Counted from the first letter of the stretch, positions 52,602-61,312 are shown. The stretch is 64,000 nucleotides of DNA from Candidatus Poribacteria bacterium (GCA_022827625.1 JAJEIE010000018.1:207787-271786); one strand, 5' to 3'. The notes: generated from the letters alone by a model not told the origin. A program made the numbers and translations.

Positions 52602-53666
52602 CTATTTCTGCTGTTCGATAAGGATGCGATAGATATCCTCGAAAAGCCTGACATCTGTCAACGTATCTTCGGCTGAAGAACGGAAGGGTTGATCGTTGCG
52701 AACGTTCGCGATAAAGTATTCCGCTTCTCTGTGATATGCCCAGGTCCAACTCGGTTTCGGAATCGGACGAGTGATTTCCTGTTCTTCTCCGGCACGGTAG
52801 ATTTCGACCTCTGCAGGGGTGTTCTTCAGGAGCAGCGGCGGTGCCCAGGTATGAACCCATCCGTTCTCAAAATAGATTTGGCTATGCTCGTCCCAGCGAT
52901 AATGCGAAACATGTCCCGTCTCTAACGTCACACGAACGCCACCCATATCGAAGATAACGACCCCGGCATATCCGTTCTCATCTAAATCGACCGCTTTGAT
53001 TGTAACGTTGTCTCCTGCATCCAGAAACCACCGCATCAAATTAATATTGTGTGTATATTGTTGGAGGTATCCGATGTACGAGCGTTTGTATTGATCGGGT
53101 ATCCATTCCGGCGTTTTGACCGGCGCGCCCGGTTTTGTTTCCGAAGTGCTGTCCATCGGGGTATCAAGGTTGCAGACCCAATCGCCTCCGAACCCATGAT
53201 TTCTGGCGTACGTCAGGCGACCGAGTTCCCCGGTTTCTCGGAATTGCGCGACTTTCGCTTTGACGATCTCGTTACCGGCATCGTACCGTTTCATGTAGCC
53301 TACCATCAGCTTTTTGCCGGACTGTTGCGATGCCGCCACGATCGTCTCGGCTTGTTCAACAGAGACTGCCATCGGTTTTTCCATGAAGACGTGTTTGCCT
53401 GCCAGCAGCAGATCTTTCGCGATTTCACCTTGCAGCGCGAAGTCAGCGGATACTGCCACTGCCTCAATATCAGCATTTTGTGCGAGTTCGTGATGGTCTC
53501 GATAGAGTTTAGGAATACCGAAACGTGTTTGGACTTTTTGTCCGAGTTCAGTCCGCACTTCCGCCAAGCCGATGAGTTCACAGTCTGGAATGCTCACAAA
53601 ATTTGGGATGTGGACCTTCTGTGCCATGAATCCGCATCCGATGTAGCCGAGTCGAATTTTTTCCAT
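52602..53666 (-). CDS. Gfo/Idh/MocA-family oxidoreductase
   Basis: 354 aa from ATG 53666. The Rossmann start RLGYIGCGFMAQKVHIP binds NAD(P). EKPMAVSVEQAE is the family's EKP motif with catalytic Lys. The C-terminal alpha/beta domain follows (about 125-330). These enzymes oxidise or reduce sugars and inositols. AAGGA is about 11 bp upstream. Monocistronic in appearance; a second, distant family member is at 59547. Confidence 0.88.
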   Translation of the reverse strand: MEKIRLGYIGCGFMAQKVHIPNFVSIPDCELIGLAEVRTELGQKVQTRFGIPKLYRDHHELAQNADIEAVAVSADFALQGEIAKDLLLAGKHVFMEKPMAVSVEQAETIVAASQQSGKKLMVGYMKRYDAGNEIVKAKVAQFRETGELGRLTYARNHGFGGDWVCNLDTPMDSTSETKPGAPVKTPEWIPDQYKRSYIGYLQQYTHNINLMRWFLDAGDNVTIKAVDLDENGYAGVVIFDMGGVRVTLETGHVSHYRWDEHSQIYFENGWVHTWAPPLLLKNTPAEVEIYRAGEEQEITRPIPKPSWTWAYHREAEYFIANVRNDQPFRSSAEDTLTDVRLFEDIYRILIEQQK

Positions 53667-53780
53667 CTTTTTAATTTTCCTTGCGGTTCGGTTAGGTGGG
53701 TTGTGTTGAGAACGACCCCTCCGTATATCCAACCCGGTCCGTTGGTTGGGTTTCCGCGCTCTGGCCAAGAAGTGATGCCT

Positions 53781-53814
53781 GACAGCCGACGGCTAACTGC
53801 TAATTGCTAACTGC
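53781..53814. repeat. GACAGCCGACGGCTAACTGC repeat supplying a stop codon
   Basis: The repeat GACAGCCGACGGCTAACTGC, followed by TAATTGCTAACTGC, contains the stop (minus-strand TAG, 53793-53795) and the last codons of the HEAT/zinc-ribbon gene. Confidence 0.75.
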
Positions 53815-54251
53815 CGTGATTCTATCTGTTCGATTGCTGTTTTAGCACCCTCTCTCACGAGTGACGAGGTGTCGTCTCGGGCGAGTTGTTTCAACTTACC
53901 GAGACTGAGGTTCGCTTCTAATTTGCCAAGGGCAACGGCGACGAAATAACGCACATCAGCATCCTCGTCGTCTAAGGCTTCTAACAGGACCCTTGTATCG
54001 GTCGCAGTGGCGAGGTGTCGGTCTGCGTCCCCTATATTAATCAGTGCTTGTGCGGCGATCCGCCGTGAGTGGATGTCACCGTGACGGAGGGAAGCGAGGA
54101 TGTCGTCATGGTTTCCGTTGGGAATCACTGGGAGGTTGTCCCAGTCGCAATCTAAGCAGAACCATGAATTTTCATCTAACCGCCGGAGGTTCGGATTTCC
54201 ACAAGATGGGCATTCCCCAAATTCCTGATACTGGCTCATGATTTTATCCAT
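53793..54251 (-). CDS. Zinc-ribbon plus HEAT-repeat protein
   Basis: A 152-aa protein. An N-terminal zinc ribbon has CPSC (14-17) and CLDC (32-35). Residues about 50-145 are three HEAT/PBS-lyase repeats (SRRIAAQALINIG, DVRYFVAVALGKLE, LVREGAKTAIEQIE). The final residues RQLAISS and the stop are contributed by an intergenic repeat, so the native C-terminus may have been replaced. No SD is seen. A protein-interaction role is likely. Confidence 0.75.
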   Translation of the reverse strand: MDKIMSQYQEFGECPSCGNPNLRRLDENSWFCLDCDWDNLPVIPNGNHDDILASLRHGDIHSRRIAAQALINIGDADRHLATATDTRVLLEALDDEDADVRYFVAVALGKLEANLSLGKLKQLARDDTSSLVREGAKTAIEQIESRQLAISS

Positions 54252-54321
54252 TGTTTTTCGTTACGGCACACGGCGTGTGCCTGCTACTTGAATCGGTTCT
54301 GTTCCTTGGCGTTTACCAGCG

Positions 54322-54702
54322 TTATGCCTCGGCAACCGGGTTTCCTTCCAACTCTGGTAACTCGCGCCAGATTTCGGGACCCTCTGGTTTGAAGTTAATG
54401 GTTGCAATAAATTGCATACCGTGATAGAAGTTGATTTTGAATTTGCCGCCACCGAAATTGTGCTTGAGGTATTCCAGTGGGGCTTCAATCAACGGACCCA
54501 TTTCGTCTGCGTGATAGAAGGCGAGTGCTTTAAAACGGACTGTATTACCTACGGGTTCCTGCACGAGCAACTGCGCCGACGTGGCAGGAAAAAGCACCTG
54601 GAAGGCTTGCCACAAGTCCGAAACAGTGGGGTTCAGCTTCCCGATGCGTTTTTTGAAGTCGTTCTCAAGATATTCTGAGAAGGTATTAAAAACCCAGTCC
54701 AT
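54322..54702 (-). CDS. Hypothetical protein, small alpha/beta
   Basis: 126 aa, not recognised. It has an amphipathic N-terminus (MDWVFNTFSEYLENDFKKRI) and a strand-rich middle (KFKINFYHGMQFIATINF). No signal peptide, membrane segment or metal motif. No clear SD upstream of ATG 54702. It lies downstream of the radical-SAM operon but about 160-230 bp of repeat-containing DNA intervene, so membership is uncertain. An overlapping shorter frame at 54261-54488 is probably not real. Confidence 0.5.
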   Translation of the reverse strand: MDWVFNTFSEYLENDFKKRIGKLNPTVSDLWQAFQVLFPATSAQLLVQEPVGNTVRFKALAFYHADEMGPLIEAPLEYLKHNFGGGKFKINFYHGMQFIATINFKPEGPEIWRELPELEGNPVAEA

Positions 54703-54930
54703 AGTATAGTGGTTATTGGTTATCGGTTGTTAGTTATCGGTTTTCAGTCGAGAAATTTCTTTTTTACCAGTTGCCTTGTCTTGGATTCTTTCAAGTGATA
54801 GTGATTTGTTACAAACCATCCTCTTAACTAATAACCAACAACTAACAGCCAACAACTATTAAATCGGTGCCTTTAAGAAGTCCTTCCAGTCAAAATTAGG
54901 CAGAGGGAACTCCTCTGTGGCTTTACATTG

Positions 54931-55344
54931 TCAAAATGTTGCGGCTTTCTCAAAGAAGTCAATATCTACACGTTCCACACCTGCTTCCCGTGCGTTTTCG
55001 GCGACACGCTGAACAACCATCTCACGGACAAACGGAATCGGTATCCGTTTAACCCGATGCTCGACTTCCTCAGTACACGGCACTGTGGTGTTATCGAGGA
55101 AGGGACCGTCTTGAAGTACGGCTTCCGCAGGATGATCGCACGTTTCTGGCACGAGTTGTTGCAAGCGCATTGAGACGTAATTCGTCACCCACTCCTTGAA
55201 CGCCTCCGATTTCTCGGTATCAACGTCCTCGACAATCGGACGTTGCTCGAGTTTCTCGTTGATGCTGACGAGTAAGTTTTCGACACGTGCCAAGCGTTCT
55301 TCTACGTCATTAAGTCTTTCATGGGCGTTTGTTTTTTCGCTCAT
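54931..55344 (-). CDS. Small coiled-coil protein with PCP_red-like C-terminus, possible TGA extension
   Basis: A 137-aa protein. Residues about 8-35 form a short coiled coil; about 95-137 (EVEHRVKRIPIPFVREMVV and what follows) match the PCP_red pattern (RL..IP.FVR....VE.YARE.G) found in protochlorophyllide reductase subunits and at the end of the radical-SAM enzyme two genes upstream. AAGGAG precedes ATG. It starts 10 bp after the PhyH gene, so it is the third gene of the operon. After TGA (54931-54933) the frame continues QCKATEEFPLPNFDWKDFLK to TAA at 54859; see findings. It could be an adaptor that positions the other two enzymes. Confidence 0.7.
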   Translation of the reverse strand: MSEKTNAHERLNDVEERLARVENLLVSINEKLEQRPIVEDVDTEKSEAFKEWVTNYVSMRLQQLVPETCDHPAEAVLQDGPFLDNTTVPCTEEVEHRVKRIPIPFVREMVVQRVAENAREAGVERVDIDFFEKAATF

Positions 55345-55354
55345 ATTCTTCTCC

Positions 55355-56074
55355 TTAGATTACCCAGTACTTCCAGAGATCTTCTGGAATTTCGTATTTA
55401 ATTTCTTCCTTTTGTTTATGGGCGTAGCGTGCAAAGACACCGAAACGCGGAACACTTCTCACATTCGATGAGCCAGTGTGGCAGAGAAACGCATGCCACA
55501 GGACAACATCACCCGCTGCACCAATAAACTCACGGGGTCCCTCCGGCGACAAATCCGAAAGCACATGCCATCCCCAATCTTTTATATCGTAGAAACTACC
55601 ATCAATCTGCTCTGGATATTGGCGGAAATACTTGTGTGTTGAGTGATGACTTCCGGGCCAAAAGACGAAAGCACCACCGTGGGACTCAGCATCATAAAGA
55701 TAGGTTGTTGCCCCGAGCATAAAGGGACTCCAGGCACCACCATAGGCATCAATATGTCCGTCATTGGGCATTTTCCATGCTTCTTCAGGGTTGGGCCATT
55801 TGATAATCGGTGAACCGCCGCTCCCTGTAAAGAATTGTCCGCCACCCAGCTGCGCCGCAATCTCTTGCATTGCAGGCAGATGCCCAAATACCGGCGAGAA
55901 ACTGAAATCCTGAACCGTATAGTCGTCAGGCCACGTTTCTGGTGTTTCTAAACTGGAATTGAAGTGGTTCCAGATTTGTGACCGCCACATGTCAATTGTC
56001 TCAGGATCAATTAAATTTTTGAGGATAAGGTATCCGTGTTCCTGAAAAAATGCGATCTGTTCTGGTGTGAGCAT
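55355..56074 (-). CDS. PhyH-like dioxygenase in radical-SAM operon
   Basis: A 239-aa Fe(II)/2-oxoglutarate dioxygenase. It opens with PEQIAFFQEHGYLILKNLID. Iron ligands are H-x-D in GHIDAYGG and His in WHAFLCHTG, with Arg in VPRFGVFARY. It lies 10 bp downstream of the radical-SAM gene with the SD AAGGAG formed around that gene's stop, and 10 bp upstream of the PCP_red-like gene. The spacing implies co-translation of three proteins for one pathway. Substrate unknown. Confidence 0.88.
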   Translation of the reverse strand: MLTPEQIAFFQEHGYLILKNLIDPETIDMWRSQIWNHFNSSLETPETWPDDYTVQDFSFSPVFGHLPAMQEIAAQLGGGQFFTGSGGSPIIKWPNPEEAWKMPNDGHIDAYGGAWSPFMLGATTYLYDAESHGGAFVFWPGSHHSTHKYFRQYPEQIDGSFYDIKDWGWHVLSDLSPEGPREFIGAAGDVVLWHAFLCHTGSSNVRSVPRFGVFARYAHKQKEEIKYEIPEDLWKYWVI

Positions 56075-56084
56075 ACGGCTCTCC

Positions 56085-57425
56085 TTAACGTTTTGGTCGG
56101 AAAGATGGGATGCCGGTTTTATCGAACCGTTTCTTGACAGCCTTCATCAATTCCGGGGTAACCTCACGATGACCTTGTTCGCGTGCGTATTTTTCAACGC
56201 TTTTGACAACCATACCACGCGCGAATGACGGCACACGCTTCAAACGCTTTTCTGCTGCGGGTGTCCACTGCAAATCATAATCGGTTTCTGTTGCAAAAGC
56301 AACCTTTTTTTCTATCTGAACGGGCGGTGTGCTGTGTTGTCCGGGTTGATATTCACACGACGCATCTTCGGCAAGATAGTTGTCGGTCGTCGCGTAGGCA
56401 CGCGCTCGACAACCGCCGCAGACCTCTTTAAATTCACACACACCACATTTACCTTCAAGCAAATCTCGGTTTCGCAACTCCTGAAAAGTCTTCGATTCGT
56501 TCCAGAGTTTGACGAAGCTCTCCTCTTTGAGGTTACCGACGCTAACAGGCAGATACGGACACGGGGTCAGTTCTCCCTCAGGCGTGATGCGACAGTAGTA
56601 GATACCACACGGACACGTCCCACTCGGGTAGCCTTGAAGGAAAGCCGAGTCGGACTGTTGTTCATAGATGACGCGCTTGTAGTGCGGCGCGCATTTCGCA
56701 GCGATGAGCATTTTTCCAGCGTAAGCCGCCTGCAACGCGAAAAGCGTCTCCAGCATCTTTTCATATTGTGCCGGTGTGATGTCCATCACCGTCTTGCCTC
56801 TTCCGGTTCGGACAAGGAAATAGAGGTTCAACACCTTCGCACCGAGTTGATACGCAAACTCCACGATCTTTGGGATTTCGTCGTAGTTCCACTGCGTCAC
56901 GGAGGTCTGAACGAGGAAGTCGAGTTGTGCGCGTTTGAGTGCCTCAACACCGTTCATTGTTGCTTTCCACGCCCCTTCCATACCCCGAAACTTATCGTGA
57001 TTTGTGGGTTGGATAGAGTCTAAACTGACACCTGCTCCCGTCACACCGTGCCGTTGCATTTTCTCAACTACTGCGTCGTTCAACAAGACACCATTTGTTC
57101 CCATGACAACAAGAAACCCGGTATCGGAGGCATACTTCGATATCTCCAAGATATCCGGGCGTAATAACGGTTCACCACCGGTAAGAATGAGGAGGATGTG
57201 GGGATTGATTTCGGCGATTTCATCAATGACGCGGAAACACTCAGATTGGCTGAGTTCAGCGTCTCTTGAATACTCGTGTGAGTCTTGGATGTTGGAGAGG
57301 TTAAAATTTCCGTTTACTAACTCGTTTGTGTCTACAAATCCTGCCGGGAGGTAGCAGTGTGTACACTTTAGGTTACAGAGCCGGGTGATATTCCATGAAA
57401 CGGCTTGGACTTTTGTGTTTGTCAT
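56085..57425 (-). CDS. Radical SAM/SPASM enzyme with C-terminal PCP_red domain, tetrapyrrole-type
   Basis: A 446-aa enzyme. The radical-SAM cluster motif is CNLKCTHC near residue 17-24; GGEPLLRPDI follows. The C-terminal SPASM-like part has CPCGIYYC, CPYLP and CGVCEFKEVCGGCRARAYA, which closely resembles NirJ, AhbC and AhbD of heme d1 / alternative heme synthesis. Residues about 385-435 (WTPAAEKRLKRVPSFARG, then EKYAREQGHREVTPELM) form a PCP_red domain. It probably acts on a tetrapyrrole or a peptide. It is the first gene of an operon with PhyH and a PCP_red-like protein. No strong SD before ATG 57425. Confidence 0.85.
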   Translation of the reverse strand: MTNTKVQAVSWNITRLCNLKCTHCYLPAGFVDTNELVNGNFNLSNIQDSHEYSRDAELSQSECFRVIDEIAEINPHILLILTGGEPLLRPDILEISKYASDTGFLVVMGTNGVLLNDAVVEKMQRHGVTGAGVSLDSIQPTNHDKFRGMEGAWKATMNGVEALKRAQLDFLVQTSVTQWNYDEIPKIVEFAYQLGAKVLNLYFLVRTGRGKTVMDITPAQYEKMLETLFALQAAYAGKMLIAAKCAPHYKRVIYEQQSDSAFLQGYPSGTCPCGIYYCRITPEGELTPCPYLPVSVGNLKEESFVKLWNESKTFQELRNRDLLEGKCGVCEFKEVCGGCRARAYATTDNYLAEDASCEYQPGQHSTPPVQIEKKVAFATETDYDLQWTPAAEKRLKRVPSFARGMVVKSVEKYAREQGHREVTPELMKAVKKRFDKTGIPSFRPKR

Positions 57426-57460
57426 GTTTCTAATTCGGTCTTAGTTATTCGCTACGCGCG

Positions 57461-57868
57461 TCAAGGCTGTATAATTTGTTTTCGCTTCAGCGTTTCTATT
57501 TCCTCTGTAAGGATTTCAACCTGTTTTTCGAGTGAACGATCTTTTCCAGTCCGCCACGCAATGAGGATTTGTGGTATCGCTATAGCCGCTATGATGAGAG
57601 CAATTAACCCGTACGTGATATAGGTTACATGCGTAATTTGCTTATCCACTCCCTGAAATCGTTCATCAATACTCTTGAATCTGATATCAACATAGTCTTT
57701 AATCCGCACTTCAGCGTTGGTAATCTCTGCTTTCGTTTCTTCTCTAATCCGCTTTTCGGAATCGTTGACAATCAAGCGGATCTTGTCCAAATCAGCATCC
57801 GTTAGCGCACCAAGTGCTGGAAAGGCGATTGTAGAAAAAAGTACTGAAGCAAGGATAAGGACTTTCAT
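57461..57868 (-). CDS. Signal-peptide, coiled-coil, single-TM small protein
   Basis: A 135-aa paralogue of the protein at 12372. Signal peptide MKVLILASVLFSTIAFPALG, then LTDADLDKIRLIVNDSEKRI, a coil (RFKSIDERFQGVDKQ), one helix near 83-105 (YGLIALIIAAIAIPQILIAW), and a coil ending ETLKRKQIIQP. AAGGAG precedes ATG 57868. It lies about 35 bp upstream of the radical-SAM gene on the same strand, so cotranscription is possible. Function unknown. Confidence 0.65.
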   Translation of the reverse strand: MKVLILASVLFSTIAFPALGALTDADLDKIRLIVNDSEKRIREETKAEITNAEVRIKDYVDIRFKSIDERFQGVDKQITHVTYITYGLIALIIAAIAIPQILIAWRTGKDRSLEKQVEILTEEIETLKRKQIIQP

Positions 57869-57918
57869 TGTGTCTCCTTTTGGGTGTATCTATTTAACAG
57901 GTATCTAACAGAACAAAG

Positions 57919-58395
57919 TTACAACAATAGTGTGAGTGCGAAAACAATTAAACCCGCTACCAGCATCAAGCCTCTCCAGACGTTGATATGACGGCTCTGG
58001 CTGTGATATGCGTCCCCGTCAGGCGGCGCGAGTTCAAGATGCTTCCGATAGAACGAACTATACAACCCCCAAAAGAGTGCCATAATGCCAAACGCCGCGA
58101 GTTTCACGACGAAAATTAACATATAGGCTTTAAAATCATCGTTACTATTTCCTGTAAAAAAGCCGTTGTTCAATGCGACAATAAAAAACACCATCGCGCC
58201 GGTCGTCAGCAAAACGTGAATCATCAACCGTATCAACGTCCGAAACCGATTGTGGATCGTTAACAGATTTTCTGGCGATAAGTTTTGCTGTAAAATCGGC
58301 GTTACGACGAAGGTGGAAAAGAGAACACCGCCGAACCAGAGGATCGCCGCTGTCAGATGGACGCTCCGGATGAAAAGTTCTACGCTCTCCCGCAT
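57919..58395 (-). CDS. CopD-like integral membrane protein
   Basis: 158 aa from ATG 58395 after GGAG. Four helices are predicted. The opening FIRSVHLTAAILWFGGVLFSTFVVTP resembles CopD/YcnJ and DUF2269-like membrane proteins, with His residues in helices 1 and 2 that might bind copper or heme. The function is a guess from that resemblance. It lies near an EamA-type permease on the same strand. Confidence 0.65.
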   Translation of the reverse strand: MRESVELFIRSVHLTAAILWFGGVLFSTFVVTPILQQNLSPENLLTIHNRFRTLIRLMIHVLLTTGAMVFFIVALNNGFFTGNSNDDFKAYMLIFVVKLAAFGIMALFWGLYSSFYRKHLELAPPDGDAYHSQSRHINVWRGLMLVAGLIVFALTLLL

Positions 58396-58465
58396 GTTTC
58401 TCCAGAATCCGCGTTTTTGATAAATGATACCACATTTCGCGTCTAAAGTCAAATTTGTCTTTGCT

Positions 58466-59335
58466 TCACGGTTTTAAATTAACGAAAATTAATGCAACGA
58501 TTGCGAACAGCGCACCGATAAGAGACGGTCGGCTGAGCCGTTCATGGAGGAACACCATGCCGACGAACATCGTGAACAGCACGCCGCCAGCACTTGACAT
58601 CGGAAAGGCAATCAACGCACTCACATGGTCGAGGGCAATCAGCAATGCCCAGCTCCCACCGACATTACAGATGCCAATTAAAGTCCCGTAAGCGACTTCC
58701 CACCAGTTCGGCCACGTCCTTTGATAGAGACATACCCCTAAGTAGATAACCGTAGCAACACCGAAAAGCAGACTCATATAGAGCGATTTCTCGTCGATAG
58801 GACACATTTCGTTGAAGGCTTTCATGGTGAGGCGTGAGATGCCGGTGATAACCAGAATCGTGATAACAACGGCGAACCCTAAGCCTTGACTCACTTCAGG
58901 TCTATCGGGTGTGAATTTGTAGGTCGGCTCCTTCTCCCGTTGGCTGAGGAGTGGAATCGCCACGAAAGTTAAAAGCAGTCCTATCGTTTGCCAGAGGTTG
59001 GGAATCTCTTGCCAGAACAGCATTGACACCAAAATCGGTATCACGATGGATAGCCTGACGATTGCGGCGGTGACGACGATTCCGCTGAGCCGGATGCCGA
59101 GCGTAAATAACTCAAATCCAGCAGCGTAGGTCACGCCGTTTGATATACCTAACGCGAAGGTCAGTTTTGAGAATTCAAAGTCTTGTTCCTGCGATAAAAC
59201 CCAGATGCTGATGAAAAAAGCGCAGAGGTAGTTGATAAAGCCGATCGGGTTTAGGCGTTGTTGGTTATCTTTGGCGTGCTTGAGGAAAAGCCCAAAGCCG
59301 GAGAGCAGGATGATGTTAAGGGCGAGGAAGAGCAT
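58466..59335 (-). CDS. DMT-superfamily (EamA-like) permease
   Basis: A 289-aa membrane protein with about ten helices in two EamA-like halves (about 1-135 and 150-289), separated by a cytoplasmic stretch EKEPTYKFTPDRPE. The C-terminal GGVLFTMFVGMVFLHERLSRPSLIG is the typical second-half motif. The substrate of such transporters cannot be read from sequence. Start ATG 59335; no strong SD. Confidence 0.82.
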   Translation of the reverse strand: MLFLALNIILLSGFGLFLKHAKDNQQRLNPIGFINYLCAFFISIWVLSQEQDFEFSKLTFALGISNGVTYAAGFELFTLGIRLSGIVVTAAIVRLSIVIPILVSMLFWQEIPNLWQTIGLLLTFVAIPLLSQREKEPTYKFTPDRPEVSQGLGFAVVITILVITGISRLTMKAFNEMCPIDEKSLYMSLLFGVATVIYLGVCLYQRTWPNWWEVAYGTLIGICNVGGSWALLIALDHVSALIAFPMSSAGGVLFTMFVGMVFLHERLSRPSLIGALFAIVALIFVNLKP

Positions 59336-59390
59336 TTTTTATGTAGTTGTTAGGGAATAGCGGTCAGCAATCAGGGCGTTCCGCTGCGGT

Positions 59391-59510
59391 AAAGTTCAAA
59401 GTGTAGCTAAAGTGAACTAAAGTTGAAAGTTGTTAAGAGATGTGTGATGAACCAAAGGTTTCTTTCAACTTTGAACTTGCAAACTTTAGCACACTTGCAA
59501 ACTTTGAACC
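59391..59510. repeat. AAAGTTC / GCAAACTTT inverted repeat element
   Basis: Shares CTAAAGTGAACTAAAGTTGA, GTGTGTGATGAACCAAA and GCACACTTGCAAACTTT with 22815-22938. It is flanked by GGCTATCAG/GACAGCC-type repeats. Confidence 0.8.
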
Positions 59511-59546
59511 TTGGTTTCCGCCCTGACCGCTGATAGCCGACAGCCA

Positions 59547-60521
59547 TTACTCCATCGGTAACGCAACTTTCGTTTTCTCTTTCGCCGATTGATAGGTTGC
59601 CAGAACGACTTCTACGGCGTGTTTGCCACCCCTACCGTCAATCATAGGCGTTTTGTTTTCTCGGATGCAGTCAACAAAGTGGGTGAGTTCACCGACAACT
59701 CTTTTCGGTCCGTCGCGATTCGGAACGATTTCTTCCCAATCGCCACCGAGTTTCTTGAAATAGGCGAGATCCGCTGCCATGTCCAAACGGAGTGAACCTT
59801 TTGTGCCGTCGATGATGGTTTCATTCGTGCCTCGTGCGCCGAGGAAGCCGCCCCACCGCAAAATACCGACTGCTCCAGAATCATAACGGATGAGCGAGAG
59901 GGTCCAATCTTCCCAATCGTCATGGCCTGAGAAACTGCCGACCTCAGCAGCGACAGTGAGGGCAGTGCCGCCGAACCAGTTAATCAGATCGGACTTGTGG
60001 ATGCCGTTTTCCAAGAGTCCACCCACGGTGCCGTACCAACTTTCCGGACGCGTGCGAGGGGCATTATAGGGACCCGTATAATCGGTTTCGATGTAGGTAA
60101 TGTCTCCGATGTCTCCAGCATCCACCATCTGTCTACCGAGTTCGTGGACGGGATAGAAGCGTAATACCTGTCCGACCATCAGATGTGTGCCTGCTTTATC
60201 CGATGCCGCAATCATTGCATCTGCATCGGCAAGCGTTAGGGAGAGCGGTTTTTCGCAGAAGGCGTGCACCCCTGCTTCCGCTGCGTCGACGATGACCTGC
60301 GTGTGTGCAATAGGGGGTGTGGCGACAACGACACCGTCCACAAGGGCAAATAGTTCCTGATAGTCTTGAAGTGCTTGGATCTGATGCTGAGCGGCGACGG
60401 CTTCTGCTGCTTCCAAGCGGAGGTCTGCCACACCTACAAATTCACAGTTTTCGACGTTCGGGAGTGCGTTGCAATGGGCGTTTCCCATGCCACCGACTCC
60501 GATAACACCTATGCGAACCAT
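59547..60521 (-). CDS. Gfo/Idh/MocA-family oxidoreductase
   Basis: A 324-aa enzyme. The Rossmann motif is IGVIGVGGMGNAH; CEKPLSLTLADAD is the EKP motif with catalytic Lys; GGLLENGIHKSDLINWFGG carries the conserved active-site His region. NAD(P)-dependent sugar or inositol dehydrogenase is the usual role. It is only distantly related to the family member at 52602. Confidence 0.9.
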   Translation of the reverse strand: MVRIGVIGVGGMGNAHCNALPNVENCEFVGVADLRLEAAEAVAAQHQIQALQDYQELFALVDGVVVATPPIAHTQVIVDAAEAGVHAFCEKPLSLTLADADAMIAASDKAGTHLMVGQVLRFYPVHELGRQMVDAGDIGDITYIETDYTGPYNAPRTRPESWYGTVGGLLENGIHKSDLINWFGGTALTVAAEVGSFSGHDDWEDWTLSLIRYDSGAVGILRWGGFLGARGTNETIIDGTKGSLRLDMAADLAYFKKLGGDWEEIVPNRDGPKRVVGELTHFVDCIRENKTPMIDGRGGKHAVEVVLATYQSAKEKTKVALPME

Positions 60522-60570
60522 TTTGAATCCTCCATTTTTTCGCGGTATGCGATTCGCGGTATGCGATTCG

Positions 60571-61245
60571 CTATCTCCGCATTAGCCATTTTACAATTGA
60601 AATTGCAATGACGATACCAAAACCGAACAGTATCCATTTGATGTGTGGCGATGCGCTTTCACCCAAGTAAGAGTAAACCAAGGTAGCGGGCATTTGTCCG
60701 ATCCCAGTGGCAATCCAAAAACCGAGAAACCGCATCCGGGTTGCCCCTGCAAAGTAACTAACGACATCAAAAGAGATGAACGGCATTAATCGGGCAATAA
60801 GGACAGCATAAGTCCCATATTTTTCAAAGAAATCGTTTGCCTTGTCAATCGCGGGTTTGCTGATTAACGCTGTAATGCGTTGGATACCGAAGGCACGGGC
60901 GATGTAAAAACAGAGCACCGCACCGACCATCGAACTACTCCAAGATAGCAGTGAACCCCACCAGAACCCAAAAAGCGTCCCGTTTGCAAAGGTAATCAAG
61001 AACGCTGGCAGGGGCGCGATGACGCTTTGAAAGATCATCAAAATCGCTGATACAATAGGTGCGAGCGCGCCATAACCCGCAATGTAGGCGCGCGCCGTTT
61101 CAATGCTCTGAAAAGCAGCGGTAAGTTCAAGGAGGTATTCCCAAATCCGCTTATGGTAGATTCCAAGAGCAATTAGCCCAATCAGCATCACAGATATCAA
61201 TATTATGTAACGCTGCTTGTGGAGAGTTGCGTGGACTTTACCCAT
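60571..61245 (-). CDS. TVP38/TMEM64-family (VTT domain) membrane protein
   Basis: A 224-aa protein with about six helices. The VTT/SNARE-associated core is FANGTLFGFWWGSLLSWSSS, FFEKYGTYAVLIARLMPFI and AGATRMRFLGFWIATGIGQM. Related DedA and TMEM41 proteins act as lipid scramblases, so a role in lipid movement is possible. It lies 32 bp downstream of the 3-hydroxyacyl-CoA dehydrogenase gene, perhaps in one operon. Confidence 0.88.
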   Translation of the reverse strand: MGKVHATLHKQRYIILISVMLIGLIALGIYHKRIWEYLLELTAAFQSIETARAYIAGYGALAPIVSAILMIFQSVIAPLPAFLITFANGTLFGFWWGSLLSWSSSMVGAVLCFYIARAFGIQRITALISKPAIDKANDFFEKYGTYAVLIARLMPFISFDVVSYFAGATRMRFLGFWIATGIGQMPATLVYSYLGESASPHIKWILFGFGIVIAISIVKWLMRR

Positions 61246-61275
61246 TCCTTTATTCGCTAATTGCTGACTGCTGAC

Positions 61276-61312
61276 CGCTAATCGCGGTTTGCGGTTTGCG
61301 GTTTGCGGTCAG
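61276..61312. repeat. GCGGTTTGCGGTTTGCGG array at a gene end
   Basis: Head-to-tail GCGGTTT units, beside CTGACTGCTGACCGC-type repeats. It covers the stop and C-terminal codons of the hydroxyacyl-CoA dehydrogenase. Related GCGAACCGCGAA units occur in frame in pbpC at 30442-30473. Confidence 0.75.
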
